A stretch of 64,000 nucleotides of DNA from Leifsonia sp. ku-ls (GCA_003367665.1 QKXI01000014.1:124001-188000), one strand, 5' to 3'. Positions 15,045 to 23,385 are shown, counted from the stretch's first letter. Numbers and translations are program-made. Notes: a model not told the origin generated them from the letters alone.

Positions 15045-15508
15045 GAGTGGTGACATCTCGTCACCAGCCCCGCCGAGTGGTGACATCTTGTCACTACCCG
15101 CGTCGAGTGGTGACGTCTCGTCACTGCCGCCGAGGGTGAGGTCTCGTCGCCACCCGCCCCGCCGAGTGGTCTGATCACCCCACGAGTCGACGGATGGTGA
15201 CGTCTTGTCACCCGCCCCGACGAGTGGTGACAACTTGTCACCAAAGGCCCAGGGGTGGGATTTCGTCGCGAGCCGCCGAGCCGCGAGGTCTTGTGGGGAG
15301 CGGCCGAACCGTGACATCACGTGACGAGAGCTGCCGAGTGGTGATATGTCGTCACCACCCGTGCCGAGTGGTGACATCTTGTCACTACCGCCGCCGGATG
15401 GTGACGTCTCGTCACGAGTCGCCGAGCCGTGAGGTCTCGGGATGAGAGCCGTCGAGTGGTGACATGTCGTCACTACCGCCGCCGAGTGGTGACGAGATGT
15501 CACCACTC
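15045..15508. repeat. tandem array of GTGAC-N5-GTCAC palindromes, family D
   Basis: About 16 units with a basic spacing of 30 bp fill the divergent region between the SDR gene and the SIS gene. The consensus is GAGTGGTGACATCTCGTCAC plus a C-rich linker of about 10 bp. GTGAC half-sites start at 15050, 15080, 15110, 15197, 15227, 15341, 15371, 15401, 15459 and 15489; nine have an exact GTCAC partner five bases on, one is off by a base. Units between 15130 and 15190, 15253 and 15330, and at 15424 are decayed. The last unit closes with the inverse copy GTCACCACTC at 15499-15508. Confidence 0.9.
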
Positions 15509-15562
15509 GAGCGGCGAACGGTGTTGCGGTACACCGGACGCCTGTGCCAGCATTGAGACGAA

Positions 15563-15578
15563 TTGATACCGGTACCAA
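15563..15578 (+). promoter_or_regulatory. LacI-family operator 1 of the fructosamine locus
   Basis: TTGATACCGGTACCAA differs by one base from the perfect 16-bp palindrome found before the binding-protein gene at 18848-18863. It lies 24 bp before the ATG of the SIS gene. It is probably bound by the LacI-family protein encoded two genes downstream. No convincing -10 hexamer is visible at this copy; the ribosome site GGAGGGAG follows at 15591-15598. Confidence 0.75.
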
Positions 15579-15602
15579 AAAGGGATCGGTGGAGGGAGAC
15601 AC

Positions 15603-16604
15603 ATGCTGGGCTTCAACGAAGAGGAATTCCTGGAGCAGGTGCGGAGCACCGTCGCGCTGCGGTCGCAGATCGAGGAGCTGGCCGAGCGCGTCAGCGCCGG
15701 CCGCTGGAAGAACATCTACTTCATCGGCGCGGGCGGCACCTATGCCGCGGCGCTGCCGTACGAGCGCTTCTTCCAGACGCGCTCCGCCTTCCCGGTGCGC
15801 GCCGTCATCGGCAAGGAGTTCGTCCTGGCGCCCGACCCCCAGTTCGGCCCCGACTCCGTCGCGTTCTTCGCCTCCGTGTCCGGCACGACAGAGGACATCC
15901 TCGACTGCGTCGAGTTCGCCCGCGAGAAGGGCGCCCTGACCGTCGGCTTCACCGGCGTCGCCGACAGCCCGATCGCCTCCGCCGTCGACGAGGTGCTGCT
16001 CTCGGCGCCCAAGGCCTGGCCGTTCGACGTGCAGTTCCTCACCTTCGGCGCGAAGCTGCTCTCCCTCCGCGGCGAGTTCGACGGCTACGACCGCCTGGTC
16101 AAGGACCTCGAGGCGATCCCGGAGGCGCTGGTCGCCGTCACGAAGCAGGCCGAACCGGTGGGCCAGGCGTTCGCCGAGAAGCACGCGAAGACCGACTACC
16201 ACTTCCTGACTGGAGCCGGCCAGCTGTGGGGCTTCACCTACCTGTACTCGATGTGCATCCTCGAGGAGATGCAGTGGCTCACGACCACGCGCGTCCACGC
16301 CGCCGAGTTCTTCCACGGTTCGCTGGAGCTCATCGAGAAGGACACCAGCATCCTGGTGTTCGCCGGCGAGGACGAGACGCGGCCGCTCACCGACCGCGTC
16401 ATCGCGTTCGCGAAGGAGTACAGCGACGACGTCACCGTCATCGACACCAAGGACTACGACCTCCCCGGCGTGAGCGACGAGTTCCGCGGCCTGCTCGCGC
16501 CCATGGTGGCCGACGCGGTCGTCGACCGCTTCAGCAAGCACCTCGCGCAGGTGCGCGACCACTCCCTCGACCTGCGCCGGTACTACCGCGTCGTGGCGTA
16601 CTGA
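15603..16604 (+). CDS. SIS-domain sugar-phosphate deglycase (FrlB-like)
   Basis: A 333-residue protein with two SIS domains: first with IYFIGAGGTYAAALPYERFF and FFASVSGTTEDILDCV (phosphosugar loop), second with FLTGAGQLWGFTYLYSMCILEEMQ. Glu222 and His238 lie 16 residues apart, the same spacing as the catalytic Glu/His pair of the fructose-asparagine deglycase FraB. With the PfkB kinase downstream this indicates cleavage of a phosphorylated Amadori compound (fructosamine 6-phosphate) to glucose 6-phosphate and an amine or amino acid. The exact amine is unknown. First gene of the LacI-controlled locus. Confidence 0.88.
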   Translation: MLGFNEEEFLEQVRSTVALRSQIEELAERVSAGRWKNIYFIGAGGTYAAALPYERFFQTRSAFPVRAVIGKEFVLAPDPQFGPDSVAFFASVSGTTEDILDCVEFAREKGALTVGFTGVADSPIASAVDEVLLSAPKAWPFDVQFLTFGAKLLSLRGEFDGYDRLVKDLEAIPEALVAVTKQAEPVGQAFAEKHAKTDYHFLTGAGQLWGFTYLYSMCILEEMQWLTTTRVHAAEFFHGSLELIEKDTSILVFAGEDETRPLTDRVIAFAKEYSDDVTVIDTKDYDLPGVSDEFRGLLAPMVADAVVDRFSKHLAQVRDHSLDLRRYYRVVAY

Positions 16605-16611
16605 GGCGCCG

Positions 16612-17532
16612 GTGAGCACGGTGCGCGTCCTCGGTCTCGGGGACAACATCGTCGACCGGTTCGTCGACCGTGGCGTGGAGTACCCGGGAGGGAACGCCGT
16701 GAACGTCGCGGTGTTCGCCCGGCAGCTCGGCGTCGAGGCGGCCTACCTGGGGGTGTTCGGCGACGATGACCAGGGACGCTTCGTGCGGCAGGCCATCGAG
16801 GACTGCGGGGTCGACACCTCGCGGTCCTCGGTGCGCCCCGGGCCGAACGGCGTGACCGAGATCGAGACGGTGGACGGCGAACGCCGCTTCCTCGGCTGGA
16901 ACCAGGGCGGCGTCACGATCAGCGACCCGGTGCGACTCGGCGAGGACGACCTGCGCTACATCGCCGGCTTCTCGCTCGTGCACTCGAGCGCGTACTCGGG
17001 GATCATCCCGGAACTGCCCAAGCTCGCCTCGACGCGCGTGCTGCGGTCGTATGACTTCTCGTCGGAGCCCGAGTTCCGCACCCCGGAGTACCTGGACGCG
17101 GTCGGCCCGTGTGTCGACCTGGCGCTCGTCTCCCTCGGCGCGATGTCGCGCACCGACACCTGGGCCGAGCTGCGCAGGATCGCCTCGCACGGCCCGTCGC
17201 TCGTGCTCGGGACGCAGGGGGACGACGGCGCCGTGCTGTTCGACGGCGACGCCTTCTACTACTCCGACGCGGCGCCGGTGTCCGGTCCGTTCGTCGACAC
17301 GATGGGCTGCGGCGACGCCTACGTGAGCGCGTTCATGGTTGAATTGCTGCGGTCCGGCTGGCGCAGGAATGCGCGGCCCGGCGGCGCGGCGCTGCACAGG
17401 TCGATGCGCCGGGCGGCGCAGTTCGCGGCTCGGCAGTGCACCGTCGAGGGCGCGTTCGGTCACGGGCGCGTGGTCGACGAGGCCGAGCGGGTGGCCTCGC
17501 TCCCGCCGGTTGCGGCGGGCGACGCCGGCTAG
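16612..17532 (+). CDS. PfkB-family fructosamine kinase (FrlD-like)
   Basis: A 306-residue sugar kinase of the ribokinase/PfkB family. The start (GTG 16612) gives VRVLGLGDNIVDRFVDRGVEYPGGNAVNVAVFARQLG, the PfkB signature 1 region; signature 2 is DTMGCGDAY with the catalytic base Asp235. FrlD-type kinases phosphorylate fructoselysine and similar compounds at the 6-hydroxyl, making the substrate for the SIS deglycase encoded 7 bp upstream. Tryptophan-rich segment RFLGWNQGGVT may line the aglycone pocket. The tail after residue 250 is Arg/Ala-rich. Confidence 0.87.
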   Translation: MSTVRVLGLGDNIVDRFVDRGVEYPGGNAVNVAVFARQLGVEAAYLGVFGDDDQGRFVRQAIEDCGVDTSRSSVRPGPNGVTEIETVDGERRFLGWNQGGVTISDPVRLGEDDLRYIAGFSLVHSSAYSGIIPELPKLASTRVLRSYDFSSEPEFRTPEYLDAVGPCVDLALVSLGAMSRTDTWAELRRIASHGPSLVLGTQGDDGAVLFDGDAFYYSDAAPVSGPFVDTMGCGDAYVSAFMVELLRSGWRRNARPGGAALHRSMRRAAQFAARQCTVEGAFGHGRVVDEAERVASLPPVAAGDAG

Positions 17533-17566
17533 GGCGGCAGCCGCCCCGGACCAGGAAGGGGTGGCG

Positions 17567-18667
17567 ATGTCCACGGAGCGTGACCACCGCACTCCCTCGC
17601 CGACGATCTCGGAGGTGGCGGCGGCGGCCGGCGTGGGGCGTGCCACTGTCGCGCGCACCCTCGGCGGCTACGGGTCGGTCAGCCCGAAGACGCGGGACCG
17701 CATCCTCGCCGTCGCCAAGGAGCTCGGCTACCGGCCGAACACGATCGCACGCAGCATGACGACGGGCGAGACCCGCACGCTCGGGGTCGTGCTCGCCGAC
17801 GTCGGCAACCCGTTCTTCGCTGGCGTGCTCCGCGGCATCAGCGACGCCGCGCGCAAGGCCGACTACGACGTGCTCGTGCTGAGCACGGACGAGGACCTGC
17901 AGCAGGAGGCGGCGGCGATCGAGGTGCTCGTCGACAAGCAGGTCGACGGCATCGCGCTCGCGCCGGCCGCCGGCCGCAGCGCGCAGCTGCCGCACCTGGA
18001 CATCGTGCACAAGCGCGAGATCCCGCTCGTGCTGCTCGACCGCCTCGTGGACACGGTGGACGCGGACGCCGTCGTCATCAACAACCGCGAGTCGTCGCGT
18101 CAGGCAGTCATGTCGCTGATCGAGCAGGGCCACCGGCGCATCGCGTTCGTGTGGGGTCCGGTGACGACCGAGCCGGCGGCCGACGCCGACGACCTGCGCC
18201 GCATCATCGACCACGCGCTGTGGTCCGACGGCGAGCGCCTGCTCGGGTACCTGGACGCGCTGGAGCTCGCGGGCATCCCGTTCGACACGTCGCTGGTGAC
18301 GCACGTGCTCAAGAACGAGTCGCAGGCGACCAGGGCGGTGCTCGGGATGCTGTCGCTCTCCGACCCGCCGACCGCGATCTTCGCGACGGAGACGGACGCG
18401 CTGACGGGTTCACTGCGCGCCCTGCGGCAGCGCGGGCTGCGCTGCCCGGACGACGTCTCGCTGATCGGCTTCGACGACAGCTCGTGGGCGAGCGTGATGA
18501 CGCCGCCGATGTCCGTCGTGGCTCAGCCGATGCACCAGCTGGGCGAGCTCACCGCCGAGTGCCTGCTTGCCCGCGTCGCCGGCAGCGACGCCCCGGTCGC
18601 CACGCACGTCCTGGAGGCCGACTTCGTCGAGCGCGCCTCCGTCGCCCCGCCGCCCTCCCGCGCCTGA
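17567..18667 (+). CDS. LacI-family transcriptional regulator of the fructosamine locus
   Basis: A 366-residue LacI protein. The helix-turn-helix spans residues 14-40 (ISEVAAAAGVGRATVARTLGG), followed by the hinge helix (RPNTIARSM), and a periplasmic-binding-like effector domain starting TLGVVLADVGNPFFAGVLRG. A segment of about 15 residues (EPAADADDLRRIIDHALWSDG) is inserted where many relatives have a short turn. A ribosome site AGGAAGGGG stands before ATG 17567. The likely operators are the palindromes at 15563-15578 and 18848-18863; the ligand is probably an Amadori compound or its phosphate. Confidence 0.9.
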   Translation: MSTERDHRTPSPTISEVAAAAGVGRATVARTLGGYGSVSPKTRDRILAVAKELGYRPNTIARSMTTGETRTLGVVLADVGNPFFAGVLRGISDAARKADYDVLVLSTDEDLQQEAAAIEVLVDKQVDGIALAPAAGRSAQLPHLDIVHKREIPLVLLDRLVDTVDADAVVINNRESSRQAVMSLIEQGHRRIAFVWGPVTTEPAADADDLRRIIDHALWSDGERLLGYLDALELAGIPFDTSLVTHVLKNESQATRAVLGMLSLSDPPTAIFATETDALTGSLRALRQRGLRCPDDVSLIGFDDSSWASVMTPPMSVVAQPMHQLGELTAECLLARVAGSDAPVATHVLEADFVERASVAPPPSRA

Positions 18668-18676
18668 CCCGCGGCC

Positions 18677-18694
18677 GGGCGCGCCGGCGCGCCC
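18677..18694. terminator. GC palindrome after the LacI gene
   Basis: GGGCGCGCC followed directly by its complement forms an 18-bp perfect palindrome 9 bp after the LacI stop codon. It may act as a terminator, although it has no loop of its own and no T-run. Confidence 0.4.
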
Positions 18695-18699
18695 GCACC

Positions 18700-18798
18700 A
18701 TTCGTGACGAATCGGCGCGCCTGGTGACGAACCGGTGCCCGCACCATTCGTGACGAATCGGCGCCATTCGTGACGAACGCCGCCCATTCGTGACGAAT
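18700..18798. repeat. array of ATTCGTGACGAAT palindromes, family A
   Basis: ATTCGTGACGAAT, a perfect palindrome around a central G, occurs at 18700-18712, 18746-18758 and 18786-18798; one-base variant ATTCGTGACGAAC at 18766-18778 and a decayed copy at 18723-18733. Three of them are 20 bp apart and most are followed by CGGCG. The core matches the element at 5629-5688. It lies between the LacI stop and the operator of the ABC importer genes. Confidence 0.85.
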
Positions 18799-18847
18799 CG
18801 GCGATCGGCGCAGGCGGAGTGAGGCGCACGTTCCCGTTGAGCCAATG

Positions 18848-18876
18848 TTGATACCGGTATCAAATTCCCGTATAGT
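18848..18876 (+). promoter_or_regulatory. promoter with LacI operator 2 before the ABC importer
   Basis: The perfect palindrome TTGATACCGGTATCAA (18848-18863) begins with the -35-like hexamer TTGATA; 17 bp further is TATAGT (18871-18876), a good -10. The operator therefore covers the -35 box and half the spacer, so repressor binding should block RNA polymerase. The palindrome and hexamers are seen; the repressor is inferred to be the LacI protein of the neighbouring gene. Confidence 0.85.
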
Positions 18877-18969
18877 CATCGCAATCGGTCGCGCAGCGCG
18901 GCCGGCAGGCGATCCAAAGACGGGTCAGCGGAGATCCCGACCGCACGACCCGCATGACGGGAGAAGAGC

Positions 18970-20286
18970 GTGAAGAAGACCAGAACCATCACGGTGGCGG
19001 CGGCGGGCGTCCTGGCGCTCGGGCTCACCGCGTGCTCGGGAGGCGGCAGCGGCGCCGCCGACATCACCGCGAAGCCGGACTACTCGGGCAGCATCAGCAT
19101 CCTGACCGCGGCCGCCGGCGATCCGCTCGGCTCGTACTTCGAGGGTCTGGTGAAGGACTACAAGAAGCTCCACCCGGACGTGAAGATCACCCTCGCGCAG
19201 GAGACCGACGACAACGCGATCAAGGACAAGGAGAAGGTCCTGATCGGTTCGCAGTCGCTGCCCGACATCTACTTCAGCTACGCCGGCAACTGGGGCGAGA
19301 ACTTCGCCGCCAACGGCCTGGCCGTCGACCTCAGCTCCGTCATCGCGCCGGGCACCGCGTGGGGCGACACCTTCGGCGAGGGGTCGCTGAACGCCTTCAA
19401 GTACGACGGCAAGTACTACGGGATCCCGCAGTACGTCGACGGCAAGTTCATGGGCTACAACAAGAAGATCTTCGCCGACCTCGGCCTCGACGTCCCGAAG
19501 TCGCTCGACGAGCTGATCTCCGACTGCTCGACCATCAAGTCCGCCGGCTACGTCCCGATCGCCTTCGGCAACAAGGACGGCTGGCCCGGCCTGCACTATC
19601 TCGGCCAGCTGTTCGCCTACGACGTCCCGCGCGCGACCCTCGACGCCGACCTGCTGCCGAAGACCGCCAAGTACACCGACCAGGGCTACCTGGAGGGCAT
19701 GAAGCAGTTCCAGCAGCTGGTCACCGAGTGCACAGGCGACGGCGGCAACTCGAACGGCGTCACCTACACCACCGCCCAGCAGCAGCAGGCGGCGGGCAAA
19801 GCGGCCATGTACTACCAGGAGCTGATCGAGTTCGACTCCGTCAACACCAAGGACAGCCAGCTCGCGAAGGACGGCTTCGGCATCTTCCCGCTGCCGGCCC
19901 CGACCGGCGCGAAGGGCGACCCGTCGACCCTCGAGGCCGCCCCCGAGGGCTACATGATCAACAAGAAGAGCAAGAACGCGGCTCTGGCGCTCGACTTCAT
20001 GAAGTTCGTGATGAACAAGAAGAACGCGACGACGCTCTCCTCCCCGCCGTACGGCCAGCCGAGCGCGGTGAAGGACGTGGTGACCGACCAGATCGCCACC
20101 CCGGCCGTCGCGGAGGGCACCAAGCTCGTCAACGACGCGAAGTCGACCGTGGTCTGGCTGGACATGGCGAACGTGCCGTCCGTCGGCGACGCCTGGGTCT
20201 CCGTGTCCGAGGGCCTCGTCTCCGGCAGCCTCACCCCCGAGGCCGCCCTGAAGGCCGTGCGACAGGCGTCCGAGAAGGCGAAATGA
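18970..20286 (+). CDS. ABC transporter substrate-binding lipoprotein
   Basis: A 438-residue family 1 extracellular solute-binding protein. GTG 18970 starts a signal peptide with lipobox LTACS, so the protein is lipid-anchored outside. The mature part has the typical GSISILTAAAGDPLGSYFEGLVKDYKKLHPDVKI opening and YGIPQYVDGKFMGYNKKIF hinge strand. With the operator-bearing promoter upstream and two permease genes downstream it forms a carbohydrate-type (CUT1) importer, here probably for a fructosamine. No ATPase gene lies in the locus, so a shared MsiK-like ATPase elsewhere is expected. Confidence 0.92.
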   Translation: MKKTRTITVAAAGVLALGLTACSGGGSGAADITAKPDYSGSISILTAAAGDPLGSYFEGLVKDYKKLHPDVKITLAQETDDNAIKDKEKVLIGSQSLPDIYFSYAGNWGENFAANGLAVDLSSVIAPGTAWGDTFGEGSLNAFKYDGKYYGIPQYVDGKFMGYNKKIFADLGLDVPKSLDELISDCSTIKSAGYVPIAFGNKDGWPGLHYLGQLFAYDVPRATLDADLLPKTAKYTDQGYLEGMKQFQQLVTECTGDGGNSNGVTYTTAQQQQAAGKAAMYYQELIEFDSVNTKDSQLAKDGFGIFPLPAPTGAKGDPSTLEAAPEGYMINKKSKNAALALDFMKFVMNKKNATTLSSPPYGQPSAVKDVVTDQIATPAVAEGTKLVNDAKSTVVWLDMANVPSVGDAWVSVSEGLVSGSLTPEAALKAVRQASEKAK

Positions 20287-21278
20287 CGACCACCCAGGCG
20301 CCTCAGGCCCCCGTGGGGCCGCGTCCCGCTCCCCTCGTGGGCGCCGGGCGCGGCCGCACGGCCCCGGCACCCGGCGCCGCGCCGCGCAAGGCCGCGAGGG
20401 GGCCGGTCGCCTGGCGCGGGCTGGTCTGGCTGATCCCGGCGCTGGCCGTGCTGGCGGTCTTCGTCTACTGGCCGCTGCTGCAGAACATCGTCTTCAGCTT
20501 CCTGAAGTGGAACATCTACAGCGGCGACCAGACCTTCGTCGGCGTGGACAACTACGCGAACCTCGCGCAGGATCCGGTGTTCTGGCGCGCCCTCGGCAAC
20601 AACACCTGGTACGCGGTGCTGTCGATCGTCTTCCAGGTCTTCGGCGCCCTCGTGCTGGCGGCGATCGTGGAGAGCGTGCGCAGCGACCGCTGGCGCAAGG
20701 CGTTCCGGGCGATCTACTTCATCCCGTCGGCCATCTCGCTCACCGTCGCCGGCCTGCTGTTCTACTTCATCTACCAGCCCCAGACCGGCCTGCTGAACGT
20801 CTTCCTCGCGAACATCGGCCTCGGCCAGTTCTCGCAGGCGTGGCTGGGTCACGAGGGCACGGCGATCTTCGCCATCATCGCGATGAGCCAGTGGCAGGGC
20901 TTCGGCTACAGCGTCCTGCTGTTCTCGGTGGCGCTGCAGCGCATCCCGCAGGAGCTCTACGAGGCGGCGAACCTCGACGGCGTCGGGCCGATCCGGCGGT
21001 TCTTCCAGGTCTCGCTGCCGCTGGTGCGCGAGATGACCGGACTGATGATGATCGTCACGATTTCCGGGGCGTTCCAGGTGTTCAACGAGGTCATGGTGAT
21101 GACCTCCGGCGGCCCGAACAACTCCAGCCAGGTGCTCGGCACGTGGCTGTACCACGCGGGCTTCGTCACCAACGACTTCGGCTCGGCCGCCGCCATCGGC
21201 GTCGCCATCTTCGTCGTCACCCTGCTGCTGGCGGCCGCCCAGCTGGCCTACTCGCGCAAGAGGAGAGTGGAATGGTAG
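20283..21278 (+). CDS. ABC sugar-type permease (MalF-like)
   Basis: A 331-residue inner-membrane permease. After a Pro/Ala/Arg-rich cytoplasmic tail of about 40 residues there are six hydrophobic helices. The EAA loop reads LYEAANLDGVGPIRRFFQVSLPLV, which contacts the ATPase. ATG 20283 overlaps the stop of the binding-protein gene by 4 bp, unlike the minus-strand importer near 53 kb where a hairpin separates the two. Substrate specificity follows the binding protein. Confidence 0.93.
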   Translation: MTTTQAPQAPVGPRPAPLVGAGRGRTAPAPGAAPRKAARGPVAWRGLVWLIPALAVLAVFVYWPLLQNIVFSFLKWNIYSGDQTFVGVDNYANLAQDPVFWRALGNNTWYAVLSIVFQVFGALVLAAIVESVRSDRWRKAFRAIYFIPSAISLTVAGLLFYFIYQPQTGLLNVFLANIGLGQFSQAWLGHEGTAIFAIIAMSQWQGFGYSVLLFSVALQRIPQELYEAANLDGVGPIRRFFQVSLPLVREMTGLMMIVTISGAFQVFNEVMVMTSGGPNNSSQVLGTWLYHAGFVTNDFGSAAAIGVAIFVVTLLLAAAQLAYSRKRRVEW

Positions 21279-22108
21279 CCCTCGCCCGTCTCGGCCGCGG
21301 CGTCCGCGTCGCCCTGGTCTGGGCGCTGCTCGTCGCCCTGGCGGTCGTGGTCCTGTACCCGCTGCTGTGGATGGTGACCAACGCCCTCAAGACCAACGCC
21401 GAGCTGTTCGGCAACCCGTTCGCCCTGCCGACGCAGTGGCTCTGGCAGAACTTCGCGAAGGCGTGGACGCAGGGCGTCGGCGACTTCGTCTTCACCAGCG
21501 TCTCGCTGACCGTGCTCGCCACGCTCATCACGGAGCTGATCAGCGCCTGGGCGGCGTACGGGCTCACCCGGGTGAACATCCCGCTGAACCGCACCTTCAC
21601 CGTGATCGTGCTCGCCGGCCTGATGCTGGCGCCGACCGTCGCGCTCATCCCGCTGGTGAAGCTGTTCCAGGCGTGGGGGCTGTACGACACGTTCCTCGGG
21701 CTGCTGATCCTGTACACGGCGTTCCGCATCCCGTTCACCGTGTTCCTCATGCGCGCCTACATGCTCGACCTGCCTCGGGAGGTGGACGAGGCCGCCTCGA
21801 TCGACGGCGCCTCCCGGGCGGCCACGTTCTGGCGGATCATCCTCCCGATGAGCATGCCGATCGTGGCGACGACGATCGTGCTCAACGTGCTGCAGAACTG
21901 GAACGAGTACCTGTTCGCGATGATCTTCACCAGCGGGACGGGCGTGGAGACGCTGCCGGTCGGGCTCGCCGACATGATGTCGAAGAACGGCACGCAGTAC
22001 CCGGTGGTGTTCGCCGGGATGGTGATGGCCGCCCTTCCGATGGTGATCCTGTTCTTCGTCTGCCAGCGCTACTTCGTGCGCGGTCTCGCCGGCGGCGTGG
22101 GCAAGTAG
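21272..22108 (+). CDS. ABC sugar-type permease (MalG-like)
   Basis: A 278-residue second permease with six helices. The EAA loop is DEAASIDGASRAATFWRIILPMS, followed by the usual NWNEYLFAMIF. The ATG lies inside the end of the first permease gene (7-bp overlap) after a GAGAGTGGA ribosome site. The pair with the 331-residue permease forms the membrane channel of the importer. Confidence 0.93.
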   Translation: MVALARLGRGVRVALVWALLVALAVVVLYPLLWMVTNALKTNAELFGNPFALPTQWLWQNFAKAWTQGVGDFVFTSVSLTVLATLITELISAWAAYGLTRVNIPLNRTFTVIVLAGLMLAPTVALIPLVKLFQAWGLYDTFLGLLILYTAFRIPFTVFLMRAYMLDLPREVDEAASIDGASRAATFWRIILPMSMPIVATTIVLNVLQNWNEYLFAMIFTSGTGVETLPVGLADMMSKNGTQYPVVFAGMVMAALPMVILFFVCQRYFVRGLAGGVGK

Positions 22109-22113
22109 CCGGG

Positions 22114-23268
22114 GTGCGGACGTACCTGGAGCTCGTCCGCGTCCCCGGCGTGCTGCGGGTCACGGTCTCGCAGCTGGTGGCGCGCTTCCCGCTCGGGATG
22201 CTGTCGCTCGCCGTGCTGCTCCACGTGCGGCAGGCGAGCGGGTCGTACGCGCTGGCCGGCCTCGTGGTGGGCTGCGTGAGCGTGGGAGAAGCCGTCGCGA
22301 TGCCGCTCGTGAGCCGCTCTGTCGGCGTGCTCGGCATCCGTCCCCCGATGCTGGTCGCGGCGACGTTGAACGCGGCGGGGATGCTGCTGCTCGCGTTCGG
22401 CCCGGCGCATCCCGTGCTCCTGGTGCTGCTGGGTGTCATAATCGGCGTGTCCGTCCCTCCCCTCATGCCGGTGGTGCGAGCGCTGTACCCGCGTCTGGTG
22501 CCCCGGCGGGCGGTGCCGGCCCTGTTCGCGCTCGACACCTCCGCGCAGGAGCTGATCTGGATCACGGGGCCGGTCGTCGCGACGCTGCTCAGCGGCGCCG
22601 TTTCCACACGCGCGCCGCTCGTGGTGGCCGCGGTGGTGACGCTGGGCGGCACGGCGTGGTTCCTGCTGACTCCGCACATCGCCGGGGTGCGGCTGCCGCG
22701 CAACGAGTCGCGGGCCGGCGCGGTGCTGCTCGCTCGGCCGGTGCGGCTGGCGGCCGCCGCGAGCTTCGCGCTGATCGCGTCGTTCGGCGCGCTCGAGCTG
22801 GCGTTGATCGCGCGCTTTCAGGGCGACGGCGTGCTCGCCGGTGTGGCGATCGCGGTGTCGAGCTTCGGCTCGCTCCTCGGCGGTGTCGCGTTCGGGCATC
22901 GCCGGATCGGCCCGCGCGGGCTGGCCGCGATCCTCAGCGGGGTGGCCGTGGCGACGGCGGCCGCGGGCGTGGTGCCCGGCATCCCGCTGCTCTACGGGGT
23001 GCTGTTCCTGTCCGGCCTCGGCTTCGCTCCGTCGCTCGCCGCACTGTACGCGATGGTGTCGGAGGCGCTGCCGGAGCAGGAGACACCGGAGGCCTTCGGC
23101 TGGCTGAACACTGCCGGCCTGATCGGCGGCGCCACCGGGACCGCCGTCGCGGGCGTGCTGGGCGACGTGCTCGGCGCCTCCGGCCCCTTCGTGGCGGCCG
23201 TCGCGGCGTCCGTCCTTGCCGCGCTCCTCCCTCTTGCCCCGGGGCTCCGCCCGCGCCCCGCATCCTGA
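22114..23268 (+). CDS. MFS transporter at the end of the fructosamine locus
   Basis: A 384-residue major-facilitator protein with about twelve hydrophobic helices, starting at GTG 22114 only 5 bp after the permease stop, hence probably in the same transcript. The N-terminal half contains MLSLAVLLHVRQASGSYALAGLVVG and the C-terminal half FLSGLGFAPSLAALYAMVSEALP, a pattern of sugar- or drug-efflux MFS proteins. It might export an amine or sugar released by the deglycase; this is inferred from position. Confidence 0.85.
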   Translation: MRTYLELVRVPGVLRVTVSQLVARFPLGMLSLAVLLHVRQASGSYALAGLVVGCVSVGEAVAMPLVSRSVGVLGIRPPMLVAATLNAAGMLLLAFGPAHPVLLVLLGVIIGVSVPPLMPVVRALYPRLVPRRAVPALFALDTSAQELIWITGPVVATLLSGAVSTRAPLVVAAVVTLGGTAWFLLTPHIAGVRLPRNESRAGAVLLARPVRLAAAASFALIASFGALELALIARFQGDGVLAGVAIAVSSFGSLLGGVAFGHRRIGPRGLAAILSGVAVATAAAGVVPGIPLLYGVLFLSGLGFAPSLAALYAMVSEALPEQETPEAFGWLNTAGLIGGATGTAVAGVLGDVLGASGPFVAAVAASVLAALLPLAPGLRPRPAS

Positions 23269-23283
23269 TGCCCGCGTGGGCAT
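23268..23283. terminator. short hairpin after the MFS gene
   Basis: ATGCCC-GCGT-GGGCAT overlaps the last base of the MFS stop codon and forms a 6-bp stem with a 4-nt loop. It may end the long locus, but it is short and lacks a T-run. Confidence 0.3.
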
Positions 23284-23385
23284 GACGCTGGTGCCCATTC
23301 ACCGCTCGGAGCGGGGAGCTGTCAACGGCTGGGGCGAAGCGGATGGGCGCGTACGTCTGGTGGCATCAACCAGAGAGGGGACACC

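Noticed and set aside
15045-15508. CRISPR array in the 30-bp-periodic region
   Set aside because: Unit and linker are both repetitive, there are no unique spacers of normal size, copies decay strongly, and no cas gene is in the window.
14064-16649. 861-residue minus-strand reading frame spanning the SDR gene, the array and the SIS gene
   Set aside because: Its upstream half lies antisense to the well-supported SIS gene and codes for Arg/His-rich nonsense; only the SDR part is a real gene.
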